A DNA stretch of 64,000 nucleotides. Source: Tabrizicola aquatica. GTDB lineage: Bacteria; Pseudomonadota; Alphaproteobacteria; Rhodobacterales; Rhodobacteraceae. Position 1 is the stretch's first letter. Every line of letters starts with the position of its first letter. Below are positions 1 through 7,971 of the stretch, piece after piece. A program made the position numbers and the translations under genes. The stretch spans positions 186,001 to 250,000 of the forward strand of contig NZ_PJON01000001.1 in the NCBI RefSeq assembly GCF_002900975.1, given 5' to 3'. A model generated the notes under the pieces. It ran no database searches and was not told where the DNA came from. It worked only from the letters and a program-made list of their open reading frames with translations.

Positions 1-1071
1 GACGGTGAGGAACACCATATCCTTGCCTTCGCCCGTGCCATGGGCGTATTCGCCCCAGGCTGCGGCCTGCGCGTCGTTGGCCAGCGCCACCGGCACGCCA
101 ACCGCGGCTTGCGCGGCGTCCTGCAGGGGAAAGCGGCCGTCAAAGGCCAGAGTGCCGGGGTTCAGCGCGCGCCAGTGCCGGTCCTTCACCAGGCCCGTCA
201 CGGTGATCCCGGCGCTGTCGAACTGTCCGGTCCAGGGCTGGGCAAGGGCGGCCATCTGGCGAACCCAGGCCTCGGGGCCTGCCGCGCGGTCGGTTGCGGC
301 TTCCACTCGGTCGATGACCCGTGCGCCTTCGACCAGCGCGACAAGAAGCTTCGTCCCGCCAAGGTCCACGGCCAGGGTGCGCTGGCCTGACGGGGCGAGC
401 GGTTGGGCGTGGGCCATCGCCTCGACGAACCAGCCGGTGACATGTTCGGTGCGCGTGATGGCCGAGCCTGCGACCACCGCATCGGCCCCGGCCCCGATGG
501 CGCGGGCGGCAAGGGCGGGCAGGTGATAGCGCCCTTCGGCCACGACGAAACCGCCGGTCCGGCGCAGGGCCTGCACCAGATGCAGGTCGGGCGCGTCGGG
601 CACCGGGCCGCCGGTATAGCCCGACATGGTGGAGCCGAGGATTTCCACGCCAAGGGCATGGGCCGCGACCCCGTCTTCGGGGAAGGCGCAGTCGGCCATG
701 GCCAGTCTGCCCGCCGCATGGATCGCGGCCACCAGGTCGGCGCGGGGCACGGGGCGGTCGCGGTCGGTGGCGTCGAAGGCGATGATGTCGGCCCCGGCGT
801 CGGCCAGCGCCTGCACGTCCTGAAGAAGGGGGGTGATGCGGACGAAGCTGTCGGTCAGGTCGCGCTTGATCAGGCCGATCACCGGGGCGTCGGTCTGCCG
901 GCGCACGGCGCGCAGGTTTTCCGCACCCTCGATCCGCAGGCCCGCCGCGCCCCCGGCAAGTGCGGCCATGGCGAAGGCGGCCACGATCTCGGGCCGGTCC
1001 ATCGGGCCGCCGGGCACGGGCTGGCAGGATACGATCAGCCCGCCGCGCAATCTGTCGAGTAGTCCGGCCAT
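1..1071 (-). CDS. nanEK: Fused N-acetylmannosamine-6-phosphate 2-epimerase / N-acetylmannosamine (ROK) kinase, partial
   Basis: Two sialic-acid catabolism enzymes are joined in one reading frame. Residues 1 to about 225 form a NanE-type TIM barrel that converts ManNAc-6-P to GlcNAc-6-P. Its start reads MAGLLDRLRGGLIVSCQ, and it carries GLIKRD (the catalytic Lys region of NanE) and VVAEGRYHLP (the catalytic Glu region). From about residue 231 a ROK kinase begins with the phosphate-binding motif LAVDLGGTK, as in NanK. The gene runs off the window at base 1, so the kinase zinc motif and C-terminus are not visible. It is divided from the GntR regulator downstream in the map by only 70 bases, which hold two repeated boxes. 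The fused order matches the pathway order in reverse (kinase product feeds epimerase). Family assignment is firm; substrate is inferred. Confidence 0.85.
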   Translation of the reverse strand, partial: MAGLLDRLRGGLIVSCQPVPGGPMDRPEIVAAFAMAALAGGAAGLRIEGAENLRAVRRQTDAPVIGLIKRDLTDSFVRITPLLQDVQALADAGADIIAFDATDRDRPVPRADLVAAIHAAGRLAMADCAFPEDGVAAHALGVEILGSTMSGYTGGPVPDAPDLHLVQALRRTGGFVVAEGRYHLPALAARAIGAGADAVVAGSAITRTEHVTGWFVEAMAHAQPLAPSGQRTLAVDLGGTKLLVALVEGARVIDRVEAATDRAAGPEAWVRQMAALAQPWTGQFDSAGITVTGLVKDRHWRALNPGTLAFDGRFPLQDAAQAAVGVPVALANDAQAAAWGEYAHGTGEGKDMVFLTV

Positions 1072-1105
1072 GATTCCCTCCGCCATCCGAGGGTGGCTGG
1101 GGGCG

Positions 1106-1138
1106 AACTGGTATGCAAGAAAAACCAACTGGTATGCA
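1106..1138. promoter_or_regulatory. Two direct AACTGGTATGCA boxes before nanEK (putative GntR operator)
   Basis: The 12-base box AACTGGTATGCA occurs at 1106-1117 and again at 1127-1138. The copies are 21 bases apart, so they lie on the same face of the helix. They fill the short gap between the GntR regulator gene and nanEK. They share the CTGGTA half-site with the palindrome at 1910-1923 in front of the regulator, which suggests one protein reads both. Confidence 0.6.
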
Positions 1139-1141
1139 CCA

Positions 1142-1891
1142 TCAGCGTCCCAAGTCGGTGAGGAAGTCGTAAAGCGCTCCGTTGTAGCGGGTTTCGGTGA
1201 ATTCGACCGCGCGGCCGTCGGCCAGGGCGCAGCGGCGTTCAATGATAAGCAGCGGCGCGCCGGGCTCGGCCTCCAGCAGTTCAGCCTCGACCGGGGACAT
1301 CAGGCCGGCGCGGATGCGTTGCGCGCCCCGGACCGGGGCCACGCCAAGCGCGCGCATGGTGGCGTAGAGTGAGGCTTCGACCATCTCGCCCGAGGGCAGG
1401 ATTGCCTGGGGGAGGGTGGCGCGTTCGATCGCCAGGGGGCGGCCGTCGGCGGTGCGGATGCGGATCAGGCGAACCACGGGGTCGGTGGCGGAAAGGCCAA
1501 GGGCCATCGCCTCGCTAGGGGTGGGAAGCACGGTTTTCCGGGAAATCCAGCGGTGGCCGGGGATGCTGCCGCGCGCGGCGAGTTCGTCGGAAAAGCCGGT
1601 GACGGTGGAAAGCGCCTTTTCCACCCGCTCGGCCACGCGGGTCTGGGCGCCCTGCTGGCGGCGCAGGCGGCCTTCGCGGGCCAGAAGCTCCAGCGCGCGG
1701 CGCAGGGTGACGCGGCTGATGCCAAGGGCGGCGGACAGGTGCCGCTCGCTGGGCAGGGTCTGGCCGGCGCCGACCTCGCCCGTCGCAAGCGCATCGGTCA
1801 GCACGGCGGCAAGGCGCTGGTAGAGCGGCTGGTCGGGGGCCGGCTCGGCCAGGGCGGCGCGGATCCGGTCGATCAGGGGATCATCGGCCAT
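1142..1891 (-). CDS. GntR-family (HutC/UTRA) transcriptional regulator
   Basis: This is a 249-residue regulator. An N-terminal winged helix-turn-helix spans about residues 20-85 and contains the GntR signature TLPSERHLSAALGISRVTLRRAL. The C-terminal UTRA effector domain (about 100-240) includes PLAIERATLP and the closing EFTETRYNGALYDF pattern typical of HutC/NagR/PhnF proteins. UTRA proteins often bind a phosphosugar or amino sugar. It sits directly upstream of nanEK on the same strand, so a ManNAc-6-P or GlcNAc-6-P responsive repressor of sialic acid or amino-sugar use is the best inference. A CTGGTA-GA-TACCAG palindrome lies 18 bases before its start, so it probably controls itself. The effector has not been shown. 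Confidence 0.88.
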   Translation of the reverse strand: MADDPLIDRIRAALAEPAPDQPLYQRLAAVLTDALATGEVGAGQTLPSERHLSAALGISRVTLRRALELLAREGRLRRQQGAQTRVAERVEKALSTVTGFSDELAARGSIPGHRWISRKTVLPTPSEAMALGLSATDPVVRLIRIRTADGRPLAIERATLPQAILPSGEMVEASLYATMRALGVAPVRGAQRIRAGLMSPVEAELLEAEPGAPLLIIERRCALADGRAVEFTETRYNGALYDFLTDLGR

Positions 1892-1909
1892 TCGGGGTCC
1901 GGTCTGTAA

Positions 1910-1923
1910 CTGGTAGATACCAG
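1910..1923. promoter_or_regulatory. Perfect palindrome CTGGTA-GA-TACCAG, probable GntR/HutC operator
   Basis: The arms CTGGTA and TACCAG are exact reverse complements around a GA centre. The site lies 18 bases upstream of the regulator's start codon. It resembles the TGGT/ACCA operators of HutC-type GntR proteins such as DasR/NagR. The same CTGGTA half-site recurs in the two boxes before nanEK. From 1892 to 2104 nothing else coding was seen. Confidence 0.65.
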
Positions 1924-2104
1924 ATTAGCCAGCCGCGGCCCGCCTGGCAAGCCGCTTTGGCGCGGCCTCAGGGCGGTTGGCGGCCGCGACGGGCTGCACC
2001 GATGACTGCGGTGGGGGCAGTCCAAGGCGGGCGCGGGTCACGCGCCAGCGGGCCTATGGACGGTCGTGACCGGCGAAGCGTCCCTGACCCGGTGCGGCAG
2101 GCCG

Positions 2105-2860
2105 TCAGAGCCAGGCCCGGATCGCAAAGGCCGCAGTCATGCCGAAACCGATGGTCGCGATCAGCCCGCGCAGGACGGGTCGCGGGATCCGCCGTGCCAG
2201 CGGTGCCCCGGCATAACCGCCGAGGGTCGAGGCCACCATCATCAGCGCCGCCTGAGGCCATGCCACCAGCCCCGCCACGGCAAAGGCCGCGACTGAAATG
2301 GCCGACAGGACAAAGGACAGCCCGGTCTTCAGCCCGTTCATCTGATGCAGGTCACGCATCCCCCACAGCGCGAACAGGGCCAGCAGCATGATGCCCAATC
2401 CGCCGTTGAAATAGCCGCCATACAGGCTGACCAGCAGCAGACCGGCAAGGCCCAGGGCCCCGTCGCCGGTTCCCGCTGCGGTGCCCTGTCTGGCCAGCCG
2501 GTCGCCGAAGAGGAACAGCAGCGTGGCAAACAGCAGCAGGCCCGGAACGATCCGCGAGAACGCCTCGTTCGAGGAGACCATGAGCAGAAGCGAACCGGCA
2601 AGCCCCCCCACAAGTGTCACCGCCGAGAGCCGCACCATCTGTCGCAGGGGCACGCGGGCCAGCTCGGCCCGGAACCCGATGGCGCCGGCAAGGTAACCCG
2701 GAAAGACCGCCACCGCGCTGGTCGCGTTGGCCACGACCGGAGGCACCCCCGCCAGCACCAGGGCCGGGAAGGTCAGGAACGTGCCGCCGCCCGCCACGGT
2801 GTTCATCACCCCTGCCGCAAAGGCGGCAAGGCCCAGCATCGCAGCCTCGGCCAAGGTCAC
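2105..2860 (-). CDS. TSUP-family (TauE/SafE, DUF81) membrane transporter
   Basis: This 251-residue polytopic protein has seven or eight hydrophobic segments. The family repeat GxxxGxxNTVAGGG occurs near residue 16 (AAGVMNTVAGGGTF), with a weaker second copy near residue 130 (YGGYFNGGLGIM). TSUP proteins export or import sulfite, sulfoacetate, taurine-derived sulfonates and similar anions; the cargo cannot be read from sequence. It starts with GTG at 2858-2860 and overlaps the stop of the upstream Rnk-like gene by four bases (GTGA), so the two are translationally coupled. The C-terminus ends without extra domains. Confidence 0.85.
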   Translation of the reverse strand: MTLAEAAMLGLAAFAAGVMNTVAGGGTFLTFPALVLAGVPPVVANATSAVAVFPGYLAGAIGFRAELARVPLRQMVRLSAVTLVGGLAGSLLLMVSSNEAFSRIVPGLLLFATLLFLFGDRLARQGTAAGTGDGALGLAGLLLVSLYGGYFNGGLGIMLLALFALWGMRDLHQMNGLKTGLSFVLSAISVAAFAVAGLVAWPQAALMMVASTLGGYAGAPLARRIPRPVLRGLIATIGFGMTAAFAIRAWL

Positions 2861-3285
2861 GATGCCACTCCGTCCCGGGCTGTCGCAGGCGGGGCGGCAT
2901 GGTCCACCGCAAGGACGGTCAGGGTCCGGGTTTCGCCGCTGCGGGTTTCCCAGGGGAAGCTGGCGCCGATCTTCAGGCCCAGAAGCGCAACCCCGATCGG
3001 GGTCAGGACCGAGGCGCGTCCTGCCTCGATGTCGGCCGCTTCGGGCCAGACAAGCTGGGCCGTCTGCACGCGGCCGGTGGCCTCGTCCCGCCAGGTCACG
3101 CGGCTGCCGATTGCGGCGACATCCGCGGGCACACGCGCGGCGGGCAGGATGCGGGCGCGGGCCAGTTCTTCAAGAAGGCCTTCTGCAAGCGCCGGCGCCT
3201 TTGCGGAAGCGCCTTCGACGAGGGCTTCCAGACGGGTGACGGTTTCCTGGGCGATGGTGATCTGTGGGCGACGGGGTTTCGACAT
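2857..3285 (-). CDS. Rnk / GreA-GreB C-terminal-domain protein
   Basis: This 142-residue protein has a short helical N-terminus followed (about 50-130) by the GreA/GreB C-terminal FKBP-like fold. Recognisable elements are IGSRVTWRDEATG, the LVWPEAADIEAGRASVLTPIG block and LLGLKIGASFPWE. The long N-terminal coiled coil of GreA is absent. That matches Rnk (nucleoside diphosphate kinase regulator) and related RNA-polymerase secondary-channel binders. It is coupled by a 4-base overlap to the TSUP gene, a pairing that suggests co-expression but no obvious shared pathway. A G-rich Shine-Dalgarno precedes the ATG at 3285. Confidence 0.75.
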   Translation of the reverse strand: MSKPRRPQITIAQETVTRLEALVEGASAKAPALAEGLLEELARARILPAARVPADVAAIGSRVTWRDEATGRVQTAQLVWPEAADIEAGRASVLTPIGVALLGLKIGASFPWETRSGETRTLTVLAVDHAAPPATARDGVAS

Positions 3286-3354
3286 GAGGGGAACTCCTGC
3301 GGGCGGCCGGGCAATCGGCGGTGCCGGGAATGAAGGACGGTATCTGGCTGAAAT

Positions 3355-3395
3355 CCCCGGGCGCTGTCCTGATCGACCCGCGCGAGCGCCCGGGG
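3355..3395. other. Long GC-rich stem-loop in the leader of the rnk-like gene
   Basis: The arms CCCCGGGCGCT (3355-3365) and AGCGCCCGGGG (3385-3395) pair perfectly over 11 bases around a 19-base loop. It lies 70 bases upstream of the rnk-like start and about 135 bases downstream of the amidohydrolase stop. No T-run follows on the minus strand, so a simple intrinsic terminator is doubtful. It could be a processing site, an attenuator or a rho-independent-like boundary. The remainder of the 3286-3530 gap shows nothing else. Confidence 0.4.
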
Positions 3396-3530
3396 CCTAG
3401 GAGCGGCCGTGCGACGTGTCGGTCCTTGACCGGTCTTTGCAAGATGGGATCAGGATTTCCATCCGGGCAGGCTAGCCGGTGAGTCCAGAAAGGTAAACGG
3501 CTTGGGGGCCGGGCCGCCACGACATGCCGT

Positions 3531-5024
3531 TCAGTCCGCCATTACGGGCGGGTAGGTCGGTGGGAAAAGGTCGGTCACAGCGGGATGCCCCCAGGTGCGG
3601 TCGGGGTATTTCGCCAGCAACCCTTCGAACTGGCGCTGCACCTGGTCTCTGGCGGCCTCCATGTCGATCCCGGCCACCTTGCCATCGCGCATCGACAGCC
3701 GGCCATCGACAAAGACCGCCCGGGTCACGCGACCGGTCGCGCCGAAAACCAGGGTCTGGACTGGGTCGATGGTGGGCGCAAAGCCGGGATCGGACAGGTC
3801 GAAGATGGCGATGTCGGCAAGACAGCCGGGGGCCAGCCGACCAAGGTCTGCACGGCCAAGCGCGTCTGCACCGCCGATGGTGGCGGCGTCGAAGATCTCG
3901 GCCGTGGTCAGCCCGGCGGCCCCGCCTTCGGCCGCCCGGCCCATCATCAGGCCGATGACCATGTTCAGCACCATGTCGGGCGGCGCGGTGTCGGTGCCCA
4001 TGCCGATGCGAATGCCCATGTCCCGGCACTTGCGGAAAGACCGCAGCATCTCGCCGTCGCGGGCATAGACCAGCGGGCAATGCGCGATGGTGACGCCGTG
4101 GTCGGCGTAGAGGCGCAGGTCGTCGTCCGTGGCCTCGACCGCGTGGGGGGCGATCAGCCGGTCGTGCAGCAGGCCGTGCGTGGCCAGCCAGCGCGGGGCC
4201 GTGGTGCCGTGCAGGGCCTCGACCGTCTTTCGCTCCATGCGGCCCTGGGCCATGTGCAGCCGCACGGGCAGGCCACGTTCGGCGGCCGCGGCCATCGTCC
4301 GGCGCAGCAGCGGCAAGGTGCAGGTCTCGACCCGGTCGGGGGCGAGCATCGGCTGGATCAGGCCATCGCAGTAGCCCGCAATCCGGTCGGCGAAAGCCAG
4401 CGCATCGTCCAGGCCCTGCTGCCCGCGCGCCTCGTCGAACTGCGGTTCCAGCACCCCCGGCGCGGTGCAGACCATCCCGCCCGCGCGATAGGCCGGTCCC
4501 AGCCAGACGCGAAGGCCCATCTCGCCCGCCGCCCTGGCTGCGGCTTCGAACTCGGCCACGGTTTCACCCCAGGCGCGGTAGAACAGCGAGGCGATGGGCA
4601 GGGCGGTGGTGATGCCGTTCCGCAAGAGTTGCGCAAAGGCGAAGCGCTTCTGGAAGGCCAGTTCCTCGGGCGTGTACATCTCGTAGGGGCCGCGGTCGAC
4701 ATAGGACTGCGGCCAAACCCGGCCCTTGGCCCAGCCGGGGCCGTAGTCGACGGTCAGCAGCGTGGTGTCGATGTCCGACAGGGCGTCGAGATCGACAAAG
4801 CCGGGCGAGACCAGCACCTGCCCAAGGTCGATCCGGCGCGCGACCTCGCCGGGGAAGGCGGGGCCGACGTACAGGACGCGCTGGCCTTCGATGACCAGTT
4901 CGGCGTTTTCCAGCAGGCGGTGGGTGCCGCCGGCATGGCCCAGGATCCAGCGGGCGCGCAGCGCGGTGCGGCCCGAGGGGCGCTGGCCGAGGGCAAGGGC
5001 ATCTAGCGTCATCGTTTGCCCCAT
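3531..5024 (-). CDS. Amidohydrolase (TrzA/AtzA/SsnA-like) lacking the first HxH motif
   Basis: This metallo-dependent hydrolase of about 497 residues has the usual composite beta-sandwich plus TIM barrel. The C-terminal half keeps the family residues: RLHMAQ, ATHGLLHD, ITIAHCPLVYA and GTDTAPPDMV. At the place where most members read PGFVNxHxH, this one reads SPGFVDLDALSDID, so the two histidine metal ligands are replaced by Asp/Ala. I believe a sub-group with this feature exists in related bacteria, but its substrate is unknown to me. The ATG at 5024 begins two bases after the flavin-reductase stop; ATG 5012 with GGGG eight bases before it is an alternative. It is the last gene of the amidohydrolase/ABC block. 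Confidence 0.8.
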   Translation of the reverse strand: MGQTMTLDALALGQRPSGRTALRARWILGHAGGTHRLLENAELVIEGQRVLYVGPAFPGEVARRIDLGQVLVSPGFVDLDALSDIDTTLLTVDYGPGWAKGRVWPQSYVDRGPYEMYTPEELAFQKRFAFAQLLRNGITTALPIASLFYRAWGETVAEFEAAARAAGEMGLRVWLGPAYRAGGMVCTAPGVLEPQFDEARGQQGLDDALAFADRIAGYCDGLIQPMLAPDRVETCTLPLLRRTMAAAAERGLPVRLHMAQGRMERKTVEALHGTTAPRWLATHGLLHDRLIAPHAVEATDDDLRLYADHGVTIAHCPLVYARDGEMLRSFRKCRDMGIRIGMGTDTAPPDMVLNMVIGLMMGRAAEGGAAGLTTAEIFDAATIGGADALGRADLGRLAPGCLADIAIFDLSDPGFAPTIDPVQTLVFGATGRVTRAVFVDGRLSMRDGKVAGIDMEAARDQVQRQFEGLLAKYPDRTWGHPAVTDLFPPTYPPVMAD

Positions 5025-5025
5025 G

Positions 5026-5682
5026 TCAGCCTGCCGCCCGCTTGTCGCCAAGGGTGACCTGCGCGGCCTCGTGATGCAGCAGATGCTCGGGCTTTTTCAG
5101 TTCGAACTGGCGGTCCGAGGTGATGTAGCTGTCGGCGTGCAGCCGGGCGATGGGCTGGTAGGTGTCCGGGTTCACATAGCGCCCCCCTGCGTCCAGGCAG
5201 CGGTCGTCGACATGCATCTGCACGACCTCGCCGATCACCAGCACCCGTCGGGGATAGTCGAGGATCCGCTCTACCCGGCATTCGAAGGCGCAGGGGCTTT
5301 CGGCGATGCGGACAGCGTCGACCTGCCGGCCGGGCACCGGCGTCAGGCCGGCGAAGGCCACCTCGTCCACGTCCGAAGCGAAGTTGATCCCGCAGAGGAT
5401 CATCGCATCGGCCAGGCCCATGTCCACCATGTTGACGACAAACTCGCCGGTGCGGCGGATGTTGGCGACGGTGTCCTTTTCATCGCCGTTGCCCCGGTTC
5501 TGGATGCCAAGGGCCACGATGGGCGGCTCATGGGCGAAGACGTTGAAGAAGCTCATCGGCGCGGCGTTGTCGTGGCCGGCGGCAGAGCGGGTGGTGACCA
5601 GCGCGATGGGGCGCGGGCCGACGAAGTTGGTCAGCAGGCGGTAGCGGTCGGCTGCGGGCAGTTGGGTGAAATCGACGTCCAT
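5026..5682 (-). CDS. Flavin reductase-like (FMN-binding split barrel) protein
   Basis: The 218-residue product has the flavin-reductase-like split-barrel fold: GPRPIALVTT near the N-terminus, NAAPMSFFNVFAHEPPIV (the FMN phosphate loop region) and GEFVVNMV. Such proteins supply reduced FMN to a monooxygenase or act as stand-alone flavoenzymes. No monooxygenase partner is visible in this cluster, so its role beside two amidohydrolases is open. ATG 5682 is chosen because GATAGG lies about 10 bases before it and it starts 11 bases after the upstream stop; an in-frame ATG at 5706 would overlap that gene. It reads as part of one operon with both flanking amidohydrolases. Confidence 0.82.
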   Translation of the reverse strand: MDVDFTQLPAADRYRLLTNFVGPRPIALVTTRSAAGHDNAAPMSFFNVFAHEPPIVALGIQNRGNGDEKDTVANIRRTGEFVVNMVDMGLADAMILCGINFASDVDEVAFAGLTPVPGRQVDAVRIAESPCAFECRVERILDYPRRVLVIGEVVQMHVDDRCLDAGGRYVNPDTYQPIARLHADSYITSDRQFELKKPEHLLHHEAAQVTLGDKRAAG

Positions 5683-5692
5683 GTTTGCTGAC

Positions 5693-6853
5693 CTATCCCG
5701 CGACAACCACGCCGCGGCGTACCACCCGGCGGGCGGCGGGGCGGCGGCAAAGGGCGTCGCCGCCGTTCATCGCATCGATCATCACGAAATCCGCCCGGCT
5801 GCCGGGGTAGAGGCCGTAATCGGCCAGCCCGATGGCCCGGGCCGCCTGCGTGGTCGCGCAGCCAAGGGCGCGGCGGAAATCCTCGTCGGTGTTCCAGTCG
5901 AAGCGGAACGCGGTCAGGAAGGCACGCTCCAGCATGTCGCCATTGCCAAGCGGCGACCAGGCGTCGCGGATGCCGTCCGAGCCGCAGCAGACGGTCACGC
6001 CCATCGTGGTCAACTCCTCGACTGGCGGCACGGCCACATCGGCCGGGGCCGAGGTCATCAGCGAGATGCCAAGGTCGGCCAGACGCCGCCCGATCCGTTC
6101 CAGCCGGGCGGCGGGGATCTGGCCCAGGCAATAGGCGTGGCTGATCATCACCTTGCCGGTCAGGCCCGTGGCCTGGGTGTGGTCGGCGATGCGTTCGACC
6201 TGCCAGGCGCCGAGGTCGCCCTTGTCGTGCAGGTGGATGTCGACGCCCGCGCCGGTCTGGGTCGCAAGATCGAAGACAAAGCGCAACTGCCCTTCGGGGT
6301 CGCCGTCGATGCCGGCCGGGTCAAGGCCGCCCACCGTCTCGACGCCCAGGGCGATGGCCTTACGCATCAGGTCGGCGGTACCGGGGCGGGACAGAAGGCC
6401 CTGCTGGGGAAAGGCCACGAACTGCAGGTCCACGCGATCCGACCATGCCTCGCGCAGGCGAAGCATCGCCTCGACATGGGTCAGGCCGATGTCGGGGGCC
6501 ACGTCGATATGCGAGCGGACGGCAGTCGTTCCAAAGCGCAGCATCTGCTCCAGCAGGCGCCCAGCGCGCAGTTCGGGTGGCGTGGTGCAGGCAGAAAGGA
6601 CGCGGCGTTCATTCTCGATATAGTCGCGCAGGCGGGCGGCGCGGCGGCCGGGCTGCCAGGGTTCGCCCCAAAGCGTCTTGTCCAGATGGACATGCGGCTC
6701 GACAAAGGCGGGAAGGACCAGCCGGCCTTCGCCTGGGATGGCGTCGGGGGCGGTGACGTCCGGGCCGATCGCGACGATGCGGCCCTGGTCGCAGCGGATG
6801 CCGATGGCCTGGCCACCCAGGTCGCGAAGGTCTGTGAAGGTGGTCGGTGCCAT
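5693..6853 (-). CDS. Cytosine deaminase-like amidohydrolase (CodA/AtzC group)
   Basis: This 386-residue metal-dependent deaminase or hydrolase has all expected motifs: PHVHLDKT (HxH ligands plus Asp/Lys), VDIHLHD (third His), ISHAYCLG (fourth His) and CCGSDGIRD (catalytic Asp). Families with HxHxDK and SHxxxLG deaminate cytosine, isocytosine, N-isopropylammelide or similar N-heterocycles. Together with the flavin-reductase-like protein, the second amidohydrolase and the ABC importer, it suggests use of a nitrogenous ring compound; the exact substrate is not readable. GGGGGC precedes ATG 6853 at good spacing, so the longer 6877 start is not preferred. It follows the importer genes by 53 bases on the same strand. 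Confidence 0.85.
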   Translation of the reverse strand: MAPTTFTDLRDLGGQAIGIRCDQGRIVAIGPDVTAPDAIPGEGRLVLPAFVEPHVHLDKTLWGEPWQPGRRAARLRDYIENERRVLSACTTPPELRAGRLLEQMLRFGTTAVRSHIDVAPDIGLTHVEAMLRLREAWSDRVDLQFVAFPQQGLLSRPGTADLMRKAIALGVETVGGLDPAGIDGDPEGQLRFVFDLATQTGAGVDIHLHDKGDLGAWQVERIADHTQATGLTGKVMISHAYCLGQIPAARLERIGRRLADLGISLMTSAPADVAVPPVEELTTMGVTVCCGSDGIRDAWSPLGNGDMLERAFLTAFRFDWNTDEDFRRALGCATTQAARAIGLADYGLYPGSRADFVMIDAMNGGDALCRRPAARRVVRRGVVVAG

Positions 6854-6906
6854 GCTGCCCCCGGAAGGTTGGGGCACGGCCCGCTGCGGGCCGTGCCGGT
6901 CAGGTC

Positions 6907-7953
6907 TTAGCCCTTGAGGCGGGTCCAGATCTTGTCGCGCAACTCACGCGCCGCGGGCCCACAGTCCTGGGTCGGGACCAGACGGCTGGAATATTCCTCG
7001 GGCATGTTGATCGCGTCCATCGCGCGCCACTGGTCGCTAAGGAATTCGTCCGCCTTCATCGCATTGCCATAGGCAATCGCATTGGACACGGCGGCGGCAT
7101 TCTCGGGCTTCATCATCCAGTTGATGAAGATCTTCGCATTCTCGGGGTGCGGCGCGTTGGCGGGCACGGCAAAGTTGTCCCGGAACATCGGGGTGCCTTC
7201 AGCCGGGTAGATGAAGCGGATCGTATCGCGCTGCGCCGTCGCCCGCGCGGTCGCGCCGTTCCAGACATGGTGCAGCGCCACCTCGCCCGAGGCCAGCCGG
7301 TCCACCGTGCTGTCCGAGCTGTAGAGTTTCAGCTTCGGCTTCTGCGCTTCCAGAAGGTCCAGGATGCGCTTGGCGTCGTCGTTGCTTTCGGTGCATTGCG
7401 GGATGCCAAGATAAAGCGAGGCCGCAAGGATCACGTCGCTGGCCGTATCCAGCGCGGCGATCTTGCCTTCAAGTTCCGGCCGTGGCTCGAAGTATTCCTT
7501 CCAGCTGGCCTCCAGCACGCCACCTTCGACCTGGGCGCTGTCATAGGCGATCCCGGTCACGCCCCAAAGGTAGGGCGCGGTGTATTCGTGCGTCGGGTCG
7601 AAGTCCGGGTTCTTGAAGGCGTCCTTCATGTGGACGTAGTTTTCCATCGCGTTGGTGTCGATCTTCAGCAACAGACCGTCGGCGATCAGGCCAGGAATGA
7701 CATAGTCGCTGGGCACGATCACGTCATAGGCCGCCCCGCCCGACTGCAGCTTTGCCAAGAGAGTGTCGTTGCTGTCGAAGCCGTCCAGGATGACCTTGAT
7801 CCCGGTCTCGGCCTCGAACTTGGCCAGCAGTTCGACCGGATAGTAGTCGGTCCAGTTGTAGAAATAGAGCGTCCTTTCCGCGTCCTGCGCGGCGGCGGGA
7901 AGGGCCAGCAGCGTGGCAAGCGCGGCTTTGGCGAGGATGTTCGGTCGGGTCAT
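6907..7953 (-). CDS. PotF/PotD-like periplasmic substrate-binding protein of an ABC importer
   Basis: This 348-residue protein opens with a Sec signal peptide (cleavage after LPAAAQ, about residue 22) and the PotD/PotF opening LYFYNWTDYYP. It keeps PSDYVIPGL, FRDNFAVP and AIAYGNA, regions that line the polyamine pocket in PotF. At the PotF position that reads WxGD, it reads VWNGATARA, so the acidic residue that holds an amine group is missing. Canonical putrescine or spermidine binding is therefore doubtful, and a different amine or N-heterocycle is plausible. It is first in product order of a four-gene importer block, followed in transcription by the deaminase-like gene. Confidence 0.88.
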   Translation of the reverse strand: MTRPNILAKAALATLLALPAAAQDAERTLYFYNWTDYYPVELLAKFEAETGIKVILDGFDSNDTLLAKLQSGGAAYDVIVPSDYVIPGLIADGLLLKIDTNAMENYVHMKDAFKNPDFDPTHEYTAPYLWGVTGIAYDSAQVEGGVLEASWKEYFEPRPELEGKIAALDTASDVILAASLYLGIPQCTESNDDAKRILDLLEAQKPKLKLYSSDSTVDRLASGEVALHHVWNGATARATAQRDTIRFIYPAEGTPMFRDNFAVPANAPHPENAKIFINWMMKPENAAAVSNAIAYGNAMKADEFLSDQWRAMDAINMPEEYSSRLVPTQDCGPAARELRDKIWTRLKG

Positions 7954-7971
7954 GGTCTCTCCTGTTGGGTG

